8,999 bases of DNA from Puniceicoccaceae bacterium (GTDB taxonomy: Bacteria; Verrucomicrobiota; Verrucomicrobiae; Opitutales; Coraliomargaritaceae), in the NCBI GenBank assembly GCA_902516225.1, contig CABXXS010000041.1, positions 1 to 8,999 of the forward strand, given 5' to 3'. Every line of letters begins with the position of its first letter. Position 1 is the stretch's first letter. The notes under the pieces were generated by a model, which did not search any database, had not been told where the DNA came from, and saw nothing but the letters and a program-made list of their open reading frames with translations. Of the stretch, positions 1 to 6,786 are shown piece by piece. The position numbers were made by a program, and so were the translations under genes.

Positions 1-237
1 GATTTTAACACCTCTATGGTGCGTGATTTTAACATCGTGCTAGTGAAAGAGTTTTTTCAAGCCTTTGCCAATGCGGCAGCTTGTAATTTGCACATTAAAC
101 TTGAATACGGCGAAGAGCCTCACCACGTAGCGGAAGCAATTTTTAAATGTTTTGCGCGTGCTCTGGACTCCGCGACTACAATTGATAGCCGATTAGGTGA
201 TTCACTTCCAAGTACCAAAGGTACACTCTCTGATTGA
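1..237 (+). CDS. hisB: Imidazoleglycerol-phosphate dehydratase, C-terminal part (5' end outside window)
   Basis: HisB removes water from imidazole glycerol phosphate to give imidazole acetol phosphate, a middle step of histidine synthesis in the cytoplasm. The frame is open from base 1, and the last 78 residues are present of a family that is usually near 195-200 residues. Visible family features are the EFFQAFA helix, the LHIKLEYG strand, the metal-binding HHxxE motif (codons at 121-135, HHVAE), the [11 protein letters not shown] helix and the closing PSTKGTL signature. The true start lies left of the window, and the ATG at 16 is only an internal Met. It is the only clear plus-strand gene, ends 37 nt before the convergent msrA stop, and shows no sign of damage. 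The identification is firm from motif order. Whether the full gene is a HisB-only protein or part of a fusion cannot be seen. Confidence 0.95.
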   Translation, partial: DFNTSMVRDFNIVLVKEFFQAFANAAACNLHIKLEYGEEPHHVAEAIFKCFARALDSATTIDSRLGDSLPSTKGTLSD

Positions 238-241
238 GTGT
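223..241 (+). terminator. Weak stem-loop at the hisB stop, possible terminator
   Basis: A perfect 6-bp stem (ACACTC at 223-228, GAGTGT at 236-241) with a 7-nt loop spans the hisB stop codon, in the short gap between the convergent hisB and msrA genes. No clear run of T follows on either strand, so an intrinsic terminator is only possible. It could equally be chance. Confidence 0.2.
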
Positions 242-274
242 TAGTAGCTTTATTGGGCTTAACTCTTATCCTCC

Positions 275-790
275 TTACTGCTTATATTTGTGTAGTAATT
301 CGCTTGGAAGATGGCAGTCATCTGCAGGTCGCCTTGTCAGCCGATCTTGATGCTTATTGTCGCTGCGTAGATAATTACTAAGCGGGCATACCTCAACTAC
401 TATAGAGGCTGCATTAGGTTGCATAGCGATAAAGTCTCTAGCAGCACTTAAGTGTTCAGGATCTTTGCTGTAGACACCAGTGCGATACTTTTCACCAATG
501 TCTGGTCCTTGCTGATTTAGACTCTTAGGGTCTATAATTTCGAAGAAGTATTGGACTAACTGCTTTACGCTAACGCTAGATGGGTCGAAATGTGTCTTTA
601 CGCATTCTGCGTAACCATCGTAGGGACCTATTAATTTATTGCTACTTCCGTTGGCTCTACCAGCCTCGGTTCTAACGACACCTGGTAAGTGACGTATGAA
701 TTCTTGCACACCCCATAGGCAACCGCCAGCTAGATAAATTTCTTCGATATTATTAGGAGAAATATTTTGCACGAATATTCGGCAGGTCAA
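275..790 (-). CDS. msrA: Peptide-methionine (S)-S-oxide reductase
   Basis: MsrA repairs oxidised protein by reducing methionine-S-sulfoxide, usually with thioredoxin as electron donor. The protein has 171 residues, no signal peptide and is probably cytoplasmic. Catalytic Cys24 lies in AGGCLWGV, which corresponds to the family GCFWG motif with Phe changed to Leu. Glu62 in GYAE matches the catalytic Glu of the usual GHAE. Asp97 and Tyr102 lie in GPDIGEKYRTGVY (usual GxDxGxQYR). HQDRL (147-151) and Cys159 in DDCHLP match the C-terminal HQ..L and YCH region with a recycling Cys. The start is uncertain: the frame has no upstream ATG before a stop at 824, so TTG at 790 is taken, without a visible ribosome site; GTG at 772 is an alternative. 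It converges with hisB and lies 61 nt downstream of the PEP-CTERM gene on the same strand. The family call is strong, the start is weak. Confidence 0.88.
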   Translation of the reverse strand: MTCRIFVQNISPNNIEEIYLAGGCLWGVQEFIRHLPGVVRTEAGRANGSSNKLIGPYDGYAECVKTHFDPSSVSVKQLVQYFFEIIDPKSLNQQGPDIGEKYRTGVYSKDPEHLSAARDFIAMQPNAASIVVEVCPLSNYLRSDNKHQDRLTRRPADDCHLPSELLHKYKQ

Positions 791-851
791 AGTAATTGTA
801 TGGGAAGACGAAGCGCGGGCTTTTTACTACCATCAAACTCACGACCGACTA

Positions 852-1601
852 CTATGCGCGCTGTCTTCTCGACAGGCATAGAGTAGCTACTAAGCTCATA
901 ATTATAGCGCTTGTACTTGGCTCTGGGATAGCGGAAATCAGTCGTACATTATCCATACCTATCGAACCAGAGAATTCGTCACCCAATGCAGAATATCCGG
1001 TGCTAGAAGCAATAAAGCGAAAGCCCTTTATATCTGATAAAGTTACTAGAAAAGAGTCTTGTCCAAACCCTCCATTAAAATCTCCCACACGTTGCATTTC
1101 AGACTCAAGGATATTAAAACTAGCACTTCCCCAACCACTTTCTGGTACGAATGTTGTGTATGTTGTACTCACCCACCAAGTGCCCGATGAAATCATAGGA
1201 TTTGTAACATTAGATAAAGCTAAGCGTAGATACACAGTATCATCTGTGCTCCAGTTATTAAAGTCTAACTCAACCCGTTGAACTCCTCTTGCAATAAAAT
1301 CACCCAACCAAGGATCACTTCCAATAAGGTTAGAATTAACAGGCCTACGAACTACCATTCTGTTCTGCAGAGTTTGACCACCATTTATATTAATTTCTTT
1401 ACGCAGATATGAATTTCCTGCAGTTATCGCATCTATTGTACTAAGAGTAGAAGGAGCACCTCCTCCCCAATTATCAGTTTGTAATGTGAAATCGCTTACT
1501 ACCTCAGTATAAGAGGATCCTAACAAGCAAGTAGAAGAACATGATAGGAGGGAAATAAGCGAAAATGTGTTAAATCTTTTTATTAGAGTTAACTTTGTCA
1601 T
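852..1601 (-). CDS. Exported PEP-CTERM protein with laminin-B-like beta-sandwich
   Basis: The protein has 249 residues. It starts at ATG 1601, chosen over the TTG one codon earlier because the ATG overlaps the DUF1501 stop by one base (TGATG), a coupling arrangement. The N-terminus is basic (K3, K8, R9) with a hydrophobic stretch to about residue 28, fitting Sec export. The middle part (about 31-220) is rich in Ser, Thr, Gly and aromatics, with patterns such as RVELDFNNW, DTVYLRLALSN, ESGWGSASFNI and GSIGMDNVRLI that resemble secreted laminin-B/galactose-binding-like sandwiches. The last 25 residues are a textbook PEP-CTERM tail: IPEPS, a hydrophobic segment, then RRQR. In the known system this tail is processed by an exosortase and takes the protein to the surface or extracellular matrix; no exosortase lies in the window. 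It is the last gene of the DUF1800-DUF1501 operon. The exact ligand or role is not recognised. Confidence 0.85.
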   Translation of the reverse strand: MTKLTLIKRFNTFSLISLLSCSSTCLLGSSYTEVVSDFTLQTDNWGGGAPSTLSTIDAITAGNSYLRKEININGGQTLQNRMVVRRPVNSNLIGSDPWLGDFIARGVQRVELDFNNWSTDDTVYLRLALSNVTNPMISSGTWWVSTTYTTFVPESGWGSASFNILESEMQRVGDFNGGFGQDSFLVTLSDIKGFRFIASSTGYSALGDEFSGSIGMDNVRLISAIPEPSTSAIIMSLVATLCLSRRQRA

Positions 1602-3043
1602 CAACTATTGAGTATATTTAGAGGTGAATTCGGGCTAGGGTTAATAAAATCGATGTTGAAGTTACCCACATTTGGAATTACTGTGCTAAGTTCTGAGGAT
1701 GGTACTCCATACCAATTGGCGAGTGTTGCCATGTAGCTGTCTACAGAGGTAGTTGGAAGGATACGCCCACGTCCTAAATCTGTAGAGCTATTATTTAGAG
1801 CAAGATCTGGATATTTTCCATATATCTCACCGCCATTGGCACTACCACTAATTATAAAGTGGTTACCTCCCCAAGCGTGATCAGAGCCACTTCCGTTGGA
1901 AGTTAAAGTACGTCCAAAATCGGATGCGGTGTAGAGAACAACATTATTTTGTATTCCCATCGCTTGAATTGCAGTCCAAAAAATTTCTATCGCTTCGTTG
2001 AGTTCTATGAAGAGGTTAGATTGTGGTGTTAATAATTCGTTATGATGATCCCAACCACCGCGTTCGACGAAGAATATTTGTCGGTTCATGCTAAGCGCGT
2101 CTTTTGCCTCCATGATTTTTGAGACCATAGAAAGACGTTTGTAAGTTTGAGTCTCGCCACTTATTACGCTCGGGTCAAAGGGTGTATTTAAACTATCTAG
2201 TGCAGACTTAAATGTAATTGAAGCTTCGATCGAATCTTGGTTAGCTTCAGCGAGTGTTTTAGAATATATGCCTTGGTAATGTTTTCCAAGTATGTCATCA
2301 ACAGCTAATTGTAGTGTAGGGTCGTACGCGTAATCATTTAATTCTACAACACCACCAGGATCCGTCATATAGGGAACAGTAGTATTTCCAGATTGTAGTA
2401 CATTCGCACCAGAGAGTGAAATATTCATAGAAATATTACTCTGTTGATTAGCATGTGACATAACTTCGGCCATGCGTCCTCCCCATCCTTTAGGACTAGA
2501 ACCACGCACTTGTGGCACGAGTGTTTGCCAATGAATTTGGTGATCTGGGTGAGAAAAGAGCCCCTCAGGTAGAGGCTTAGAACCGTTATTGTATTGCACT
2601 AGTGAAGTAGGCTCAATCAGCGAACCTACATTACTAATGAAGGCTAGGTCTCCTTGGTCATATAGTGTTTTTAGATAGGGCAGGTCAGGATGAATTCCAA
2701 ATTGGCTGTATCCAGATCCAGCTGGTGTATTTTGAAGTGAGGAAGTGATTTGGTGTAAATCTGATCTAGGTATCGCCAAACCACTTCCGCCAACACCTCC
2801 ACGCACCTGCGAGTATTCATTGTAGGCACTTTGTTGCCTAGGAATGAGCATGTTAAAAGAGTCATTTCCCCCATTCAGAAATAAACATACTAGCGCTTTA
2901 TAATCGGTAAAATTAGATGCGGAAGCTGCACCTGCAGTCAAGCGAAGTGATAGTAGAGAGGAAAGAAGAGAGGCTGTACCTACTGCGGCACAATTTGCCT
3001 GACCTATAAACTGCCGCCTCGATATTTTCTTTTTTAGATCCAT
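1601..3043 (-). CDS. DUF1501 family protein with Tat signal
   Basis: The protein has 480 residues. A twin-arginine signal is clear: SRRQFIG at residues 8-14, then a hydrophobic stretch and a likely cleavage after AGAASA near residue 42, so export in folded form is expected. DUF1501 hallmarks follow: LFLNGGNDSFN (54-64), FGIHPDL (115-121), ERGGWDHH (327-334), TASDFGRT (372-379) and DHAWGGNH (388-395). The family is related to the alkaline-phosphatase/sulfatase fold, and the Asp/His clusters are plausible metal ligands, but no reaction is established. ATG at 3043 lies one base after the DUF1800 stop (TAG T ATG) with no Shine-Dalgarno sequence, and the gene's own stop overlaps the next start by one base, so all three genes are probably translated from one message. 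Length and motifs look complete. Function in envelope or extracellular processing is inference. Confidence 0.92.
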   Translation of the reverse strand: MDLKKKISRRQFIGQANCAAVGTASLLSSLLSLRLTAGAASASNFTDYKALVCLFLNGGNDSFNMLIPRQQSAYNEYSQVRGGVGGSGLAIPRSDLHQITSSLQNTPAGSGYSQFGIHPDLPYLKTLYDQGDLAFISNVGSLIEPTSLVQYNNGSKPLPEGLFSHPDHQIHWQTLVPQVRGSSPKGWGGRMAEVMSHANQQSNISMNISLSGANVLQSGNTTVPYMTDPGGVVELNDYAYDPTLQLAVDDILGKHYQGIYSKTLAEANQDSIEASITFKSALDSLNTPFDPSVISGETQTYKRLSMVSKIMEAKDALSMNRQIFFVERGGWDHHNELLTPQSNLFIELNEAIEIFWTAIQAMGIQNNVVLYTASDFGRTLTSNGSGSDHAWGGNHFIISGSANGGEIYGKYPDLALNNSSTDLGRGRILPTTSVDSYMATLANWYGVPSSELSTVIPNVGNFNIDFINPSPNSPLNILNS

Positions 3044-3044
3044 A

Positions 3045-5291
3045 CTAATATAAAATGTTAAATTCTGGTGTAAGAGTGATCAATCCAGCTATGTATTTAA
3101 CCTTATCTATTCCTGTTAAATTAGAGTCGTTACCTGCTGTCCAAATAGTTGCTCGGTTTCCAGGAGTTAATCTACCTGCGCAAAGTACCATATCTAGGTG
3201 ATCAATTAATGTAGTAGTATTTCCTGATAAATAACTCTCGTAATTAAAGTCTAGAACAGAGTCGACGAGATTACGCTGCCCGATATTTCCGTAATTTCCG
3301 CCAGCTATTCCATACTTGATTAGAGTGTTGATCCCATTTAACAACTGAAGTGAACTTACATCATTATGAATTTGAAATTCTGGAGCGTTGAGTGAAAAAT
3401 CAGAAATTATTCCATTAGGTGCATAATCAGGGCGATAGTAGTTAAAAACTGAGGGTGACTCGTATGGCGCTTGTAAGATTGTATCTTGTAGATCCTTAAA
3501 ATAGAGCCAACCGTAGGTTCTATTTGATGTCAGCCCAAAGGCCCGGGCAACATGTATTAACCTTATTAGAGGCTCTCTTAATTTGCCATGACTTGGATCG
3601 TATGCGAGGCTCGCTGATCGCGCCTCTGGGTGAAGTAAAACTGCTTTAATAGTAGCCTCCATGCAGCCTCGATTACCCGAGCCAGAACCTTCATAGAGGC
3701 CGTTTTTGAAGGCCATAGCGACTTCCTCTATGTAGGCAGGTGATGGGTTAGAGACCGTAAACCTTTGGATCATGAATCGCGCAAAAAAGGGCGGCACATT
3801 TTTATGACTGAAAAGATGGTCTAATAATCCTGCTACGTCATTTCTGACTCCATTCCCGTTTTGGTTGAATGGGCCTAGTGTGGTACCATCTAGAAGAGTC
3901 TTAGCTGTGAAATCGTGCCAGTTCTGTTGAACTCTCATCGGATCAATATAATTGTTACTTAGCTCTTCTATATTAGTATTCGGGCCGCGACTTTGAGGTC
4001 TGCGCATACCCGTAAAAACTTTTGCAAATTCAGAAATATCATCATTGTCATAGGTAGGTATAGCATCGCCGTTAGAATCCAACTCTAGAGTACCATCTTC
4101 ATTGAGTTCCCATAGACCGATAGTGAAAAGCTGCATGACTTCGCGCGCATAGTTTTCGTCTGGGTAAGTCCCTTGACTAGGATTAGCTTTCCTATTTTCG
4201 ATATGAGATAAATAGTAACCCATATGTGGGCTCCAGGTTACCTCATCTAATATTTCCCTAAAATTACCAAATGCATTCCTTGTAAAAATATCATAATAAT
4301 TTAGCCAGCGTTCCACTGCTTGTGGCTGATTATTCCCTAATTCGGCAACGACAAAATATTGTGACAGCGCCCATGCGACTCGTTGGCGTAATTGGTCAGG
4401 AGCATCAATGGCAGCTTTATACCAAATCATTTGACGCGTATCATTAACAGGATAGTTGATGTCGTATCTGTTTAATCGATAAGGTGCGTTGCCAGTCCCT
4501 GGTATGTGCGCTAGACAATTATCAACGTGTAACCCTATCATAGGTCTACCAGCCCAATCAAACTCGTATGAATTTGTAGGCCAGTCAGGATGATTTTCGT
4601 CGATCACACTACCGTTAATATCAAATAAACCGCCGTATCCTGGTAATGGATTAGTCCAGTCTGTTCTATAAATGGTTTGCCCACGACTGAATGCAAACTG
4701 TTGTCCGTATGCCGCGTTGTGCCCCACCTCGTTGGGAAGCCGGTTAGGCGATGCAGATTCATCAATGTAATCTGGATCGCTACGTTCTCGCCAGTAAGCA
4801 CGATGGTAAAAGGGAGTAATAGCAATTTGTGTATCTATCCAAGTTTCAAAATCTCCTGGAGAACCAAATGAATTTGAGCCTACATTAGGAAAGTTATAAA
4901 TTTCAGATCGTGTTGGGCCGAAAGTAGCCTGCATCAAAAAACGAGATGCCAATTCTGTATTAGAAATTGCGTTTGTTGTGCTGGACGAGCGCTTTCGGTA
5001 GTAACCCTCCTCACCAGCAGGTAATGACATAATTTGATCTGTGCTTCCTGCCACTGCGCTAAGAGCATATGCGTGAGGGTAGATGGTTTCCCACTGATCG
5101 TTGTAGTTTCTAGCTAATGGAATCCAATTGTCTAAATCACTAGAAAATTCGATAATTTCGATTGGATCTATTTTATCCTTAAGCAGAAGCTCGGCTTCTG
5201 CCCCAAATAGTGTAACATCAAAAGAACTTGTATTTGCAAAGGAGTAAAAAGGAGCAAGAAGGGATGCGCCTAAAAGGGTAGTATAAAACAA
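3045..5291 (-). CDS. DUF1800 family secreted protein
   Basis: The protein has 748 residues from TTG at 5291. A hydrophobic N-terminus ending in YSFA (about residue 19) looks like a Sec signal. Residues 45-100 carry a short module with EFSSDLDNWIPLA and a closing GYYRKR, a pattern frequent in secreted verrucomicrobial proteins. The DUF1800 domain then runs to the end: RFLMQATFGPTR (117-128), RQRVAWALSQ (302-311), NYAREVMQLFTIGLWEL (380-396), HPEAR (554-558) and FNYYRPDYAPNG (616-627). The biochemical role of DUF1800 is unknown; it commonly lies next to DUF1501, as here, which suggests joint function outside the cytoplasm. The start is doubtful: the signal peptide from TTG has no positive charge, while the open frame upstream (to a stop at 5355-5357) adds KYPIHF after an ATT codon at 5310-5312. 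There is no ATG and no ribosome site. The family call is strong, the start is weak. Confidence 0.92.
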   Translation of the reverse strand: MFYTTLLGASLLAPFYSFANTSSFDVTLFGAEAELLLKDKIDPIEIIEFSSDLDNWIPLARNYNDQWETIYPHAYALSAVAGSTDQIMSLPAGEEGYYRKRSSSTTNAISNTELASRFLMQATFGPTRSEIYNFPNVGSNSFGSPGDFETWIDTQIAITPFYHRAYWRERSDPDYIDESASPNRLPNEVGHNAAYGQQFAFSRGQTIYRTDWTNPLPGYGGLFDINGSVIDENHPDWPTNSYEFDWAGRPMIGLHVDNCLAHIPGTGNAPYRLNRYDINYPVNDTRQMIWYKAAIDAPDQLRQRVAWALSQYFVVAELGNNQPQAVERWLNYYDIFTRNAFGNFREILDEVTWSPHMGYYLSHIENRKANPSQGTYPDENYAREVMQLFTIGLWELNEDGTLELDSNGDAIPTYDNDDISEFAKVFTGMRRPQSRGPNTNIEELSNNYIDPMRVQQNWHDFTAKTLLDGTTLGPFNQNGNGVRNDVAGLLDHLFSHKNVPPFFARFMIQRFTVSNPSPAYIEEVAMAFKNGLYEGSGSGNRGCMEATIKAVLLHPEARSASLAYDPSHGKLREPLIRLIHVARAFGLTSNRTYGWLYFKDLQDTILQAPYESPSVFNYYRPDYAPNGIISDFSLNAPEFQIHNDVSSLQLLNGINTLIKYGIAGGNYGNIGQRNLVDSVLDFNYESYLSGNTTTLIDHLDMVLCAGRLTPGNRATIWTAGNDSNLTGIDKVKYIAGLITLTPEFNILY

Positions 5292-5316
5292 AAAATGTAT
5301 GGGGTATTTAATAATA

Positions 5317-5349
5317 ATTATAATATGAAAATTTTTACTACTATTGCAA
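5317..5349 (-). promoter_or_regulatory. Predicted sigma70-type promoter of the DUF1800-DUF1501-PEP-CTERM operon
   Basis: On the minus strand, TTGCAA (5349-5344) is followed after 18 nt by TATTAT (5325-5320). An overlapping perfect TATAAT lies at 5322-5317 but has a poor -35 at normal spacing. The site sits in the 179-nt gap between the barrel gene and DUF1800. Transcription would begin near 5310, leaving a leader of only about 20 nt before the TTG, or almost none before the ATT at 5312. The region is very AT-rich, so chance matches are likely. Confidence 0.4.
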
Positions 5350-5470
5350 ATTAATTATCTTAATACAACAGCGAGGATACTCGTTACAGCGCATAAGCTA
5401 AATAAATACGAACAAAGCGATAATTAGAATATAAATCGACCTAAGAGGCAAAATGTTGCATTTGGTTCTT

Positions 5471-6301
5471 TTAAAAGACAAATCCGATGCCAAAGCGGAG
5501 ATTATCTCCGTTACAATGGTCTGGTTCACGGGTGCTAACTTCAGAAATAAAATCATGCTTGAATTCGATACGAGTGTGCACTCGATCACTCCAGCGCCAA
5601 TATATCGCTGGTCCAGATGAAATCGAAAATGCGTCGTGGTTGTCCCATTTTATATCTGTTTCAATGAGTAAAAGCGTGCCATCAGTTGGCTTCCAGCCTA
5701 AGTCTATGGTCCAGCCCCACTCGGAGGGCTCCTTGTTTCCGAAGATCCAAAATTTTGCACCGGTTGATAAAAACCATCTATAACTCTCGGTTTCATAGCC
5801 AATTGATATCCCTGTCCCCCAGACTCGATCAGGAACTTGGTATTCATTCTGTTTTTTTCCAATTGGTATTCGGACTTGAGGTGCGAGTGTCCAAGATCCG
5901 GAGCGGGCAGCTAAATTGAAGTATCGTTTTAGGGGTAGTGCGATCGTCATGTCACCTAAGCCTTCATATTCTTGGACTTCTTTTGTCCCTCCTAAGCCGA
6001 TTTGTTCTCTGCGTGCGTCGCTTATGTATGGCAATTTAAAGGTCATACGGATTGAACGATCCCATGTATAGACAGCTTCCAGATGGAGCTTATTGATGTC
6101 TTCGGTGAGGCCCGAACCGATGACTCGATCTCCTTGTTTGAGATCGCGTCGGTGTATGTGCTCCGTTATAAGTTGGAAGCCATATCCTCCGTCCCAGCGC
6201 GGCATCATATTCATGATCGGTTGGTCGGCACTTGCTAGTGTAGGTATTGCTAGAATGCCGGTAATGAAGATGTAACGAAACCTATGTTTGAGATCTATCA
6301 C
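5471..6301 (-). CDS. Outer-membrane beta-barrel, MetA-pathway/transporter-like
   Basis: The protein has 276 residues. The N-terminus is strongly basic (K5, R7, R9), followed by a hydrophobic core and an LASA|DQ cleavage site near residue 25, so Sec export is expected. The rest shows alternating polar and aromatic strands typical of a beta-barrel, with YEGLGDMTIALPLKRYF, WTLAPQVRIPIGK and GTGISIGYE matching the 'GLGD...P.G' pattern of the phenol-degradation MetA-like outer-membrane group. The last residues, FGIGFVF, end in Phe, the usual signal for the barrel assembly machinery. Its start overlaps the stop of the HMA gene by one base (TAGTG), so the two are surely co-translated. GTG at 6301 is chosen, but its ribosome site is only 2 nt away; ATA at 6298 would be better spaced. 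The partner suggests a metal-related channel or sensor role. The substrate is unknown. Confidence 0.75.
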   Translation of the reverse strand: MIDLKHRFRYIFITGILAIPTLASADQPIMNMMPRWDGGYGFQLITEHIHRRDLKQGDRVIGSGLTEDINKLHLEAVYTWDRSIRMTFKLPYISDARREQIGLGGTKEVQEYEGLGDMTIALPLKRYFNLAARSGSWTLAPQVRIPIGKKQNEYQVPDRVWGTGISIGYETESYRWFLSTGAKFWIFGNKEPSEWGWTIDLGWKPTDGTLLLIETDIKWDNHDAFSISSGPAIYWRWSDRVHTRIEFKHDFISEVSTREPDHCNGDNLRFGIGFVF

Positions 6302-6711
6302 TACTCCTCATAAAAGCTTTGGACTTGTACGACCTCACCAATTGTTTGATAATAATGCGTAGTCTCATAGCCTGCCTTATCGATAGCACCTATGATTTCT
6401 TGAATATTTGGCAGGAATCCCTGCTCAAAAGCAACTATTAGCAATTGGTTCTTGGCGTCTAGGAGAATCCCATCGTCTAATTTATTCCTATCAATACCGT
6501 CTAGTTTTTTAACATGGATGCGTAATCCAATAGCGCAAGAGGAGCAGACAAGGCCTTTGGAATAAAAGGCCATTTGATTGGGATTTCCTGATAAGTGAGA
6601 TTGAGCACTTTCTAAGCGCATCTCAGAGCTAGCGACTGAATATTGTGTCAATGCACTGAGATTAGTCAATGCACCAAAAAGTAGGAAACCTAATGATAGT
6701 AAAATATTCAT
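6301..6711 (-). CDS. Secreted heavy-metal-associated (HMA) domain protein
   Basis: The protein has 136 residues, with a clear ATG at 6711; an in-frame stop two codons upstream excludes a longer start. Residues 1-20 (MNILLSLGFLL ... LSA) look like a Sec signal, though the n-region has no Lys or Arg. The HMA fold covers about residues 46-118: the metal-binding loop is GLVCSSCA with Cys56 and Cys59 (family GMxCxxC), followed by the helix with VKKLDGID, the strand QLLIVAF and the helix IIGAIDKAGYE, in the usual beta-alpha-beta order. Such domains bind soft metals such as copper, mercury, cadmium or zinc; MerP is a known periplasmic relative. It is expected in the periplasm, or anchored to the membrane if the signal is not cut. 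The gene overlaps the downstream barrel gene by one base. No metal-specific regulator, ATPase or mer gene lies nearby, so the metal cannot be named. Confidence 0.82.
   Translation of the reverse strand: MNILLSLGFLLFGALTNLSALTQYSVASSEMRLESAQSHLSGNPNQMAFYSKGLVCSSCAIGLRIHVKKLDGIDRNKLDDGILLDAKNQLLIVAFEQGFLPNIQEIIGAIDKAGYETTHYYQTIGEVVQVQSFYEE
6304..6309 (-). promoter_or_regulatory. Ribosome binding site inside the end of the HMA gene
   Basis: GAGGAG on the minus strand is the only strong Shine-Dalgarno sequence seen before a gene here. It is formed by the final two Glu codons of the HMA protein. Spacing is 2 nt to the GTG at 6301 and 5 nt to the ATA at 6298, so it raises doubt about which codon starts the barrel gene. 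Confidence 0.55.
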
Positions 6712-6786
6712 AATAGTTTAAGTTGGATTAGGGAATTTTAAACGCAAATGTTTTACTAAAATTGATTATATATTTTAAAATAAGAA

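Noticed and set aside
212..224. Small perfect stem GTACC/GGTAC with a 3-nt loop near the end of hisB
   Set aside because: It is formed by codons of the conserved STKGT motif and has no T-run, so coding constraint explains it.
794..799. TACAAT as a -10 element for msrA
   Set aside because: No -35 is found at normal distance and it would leave almost no leader before the TTG.
808..825. AAGC-GCGG-GCTT followed by T's, resembling a plus-strand terminator
   Set aside because: The stem is only 4 bp and lies upstream of msrA on the wrong strand for the neighbouring minus-strand genes.
796..1281. A 161-codon plus-strand open frame opposite the PEP-CTERM gene
   Set aside because: It has a TTG start, no family features and mirrors a gene with a clear signal peptide and PEP-CTERM tail. 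It is best explained as an antisense shadow.
5368..5390. Stem around GCGAG/CTCGT between the barrel gene and DUF1800, as a possible terminator
   Set aside because: On the minus strand, the relevant one, only 4 pairs form and no T-run follows.
6712..6786. Promoter for the HMA-barrel pair or terminator for the antiporter gene
   Set aside because: The 75-nt gap is AT-rich with TAAAAT and TTGCGT elements, but none are at acceptable spacing, and no GC-rich stem is seen.
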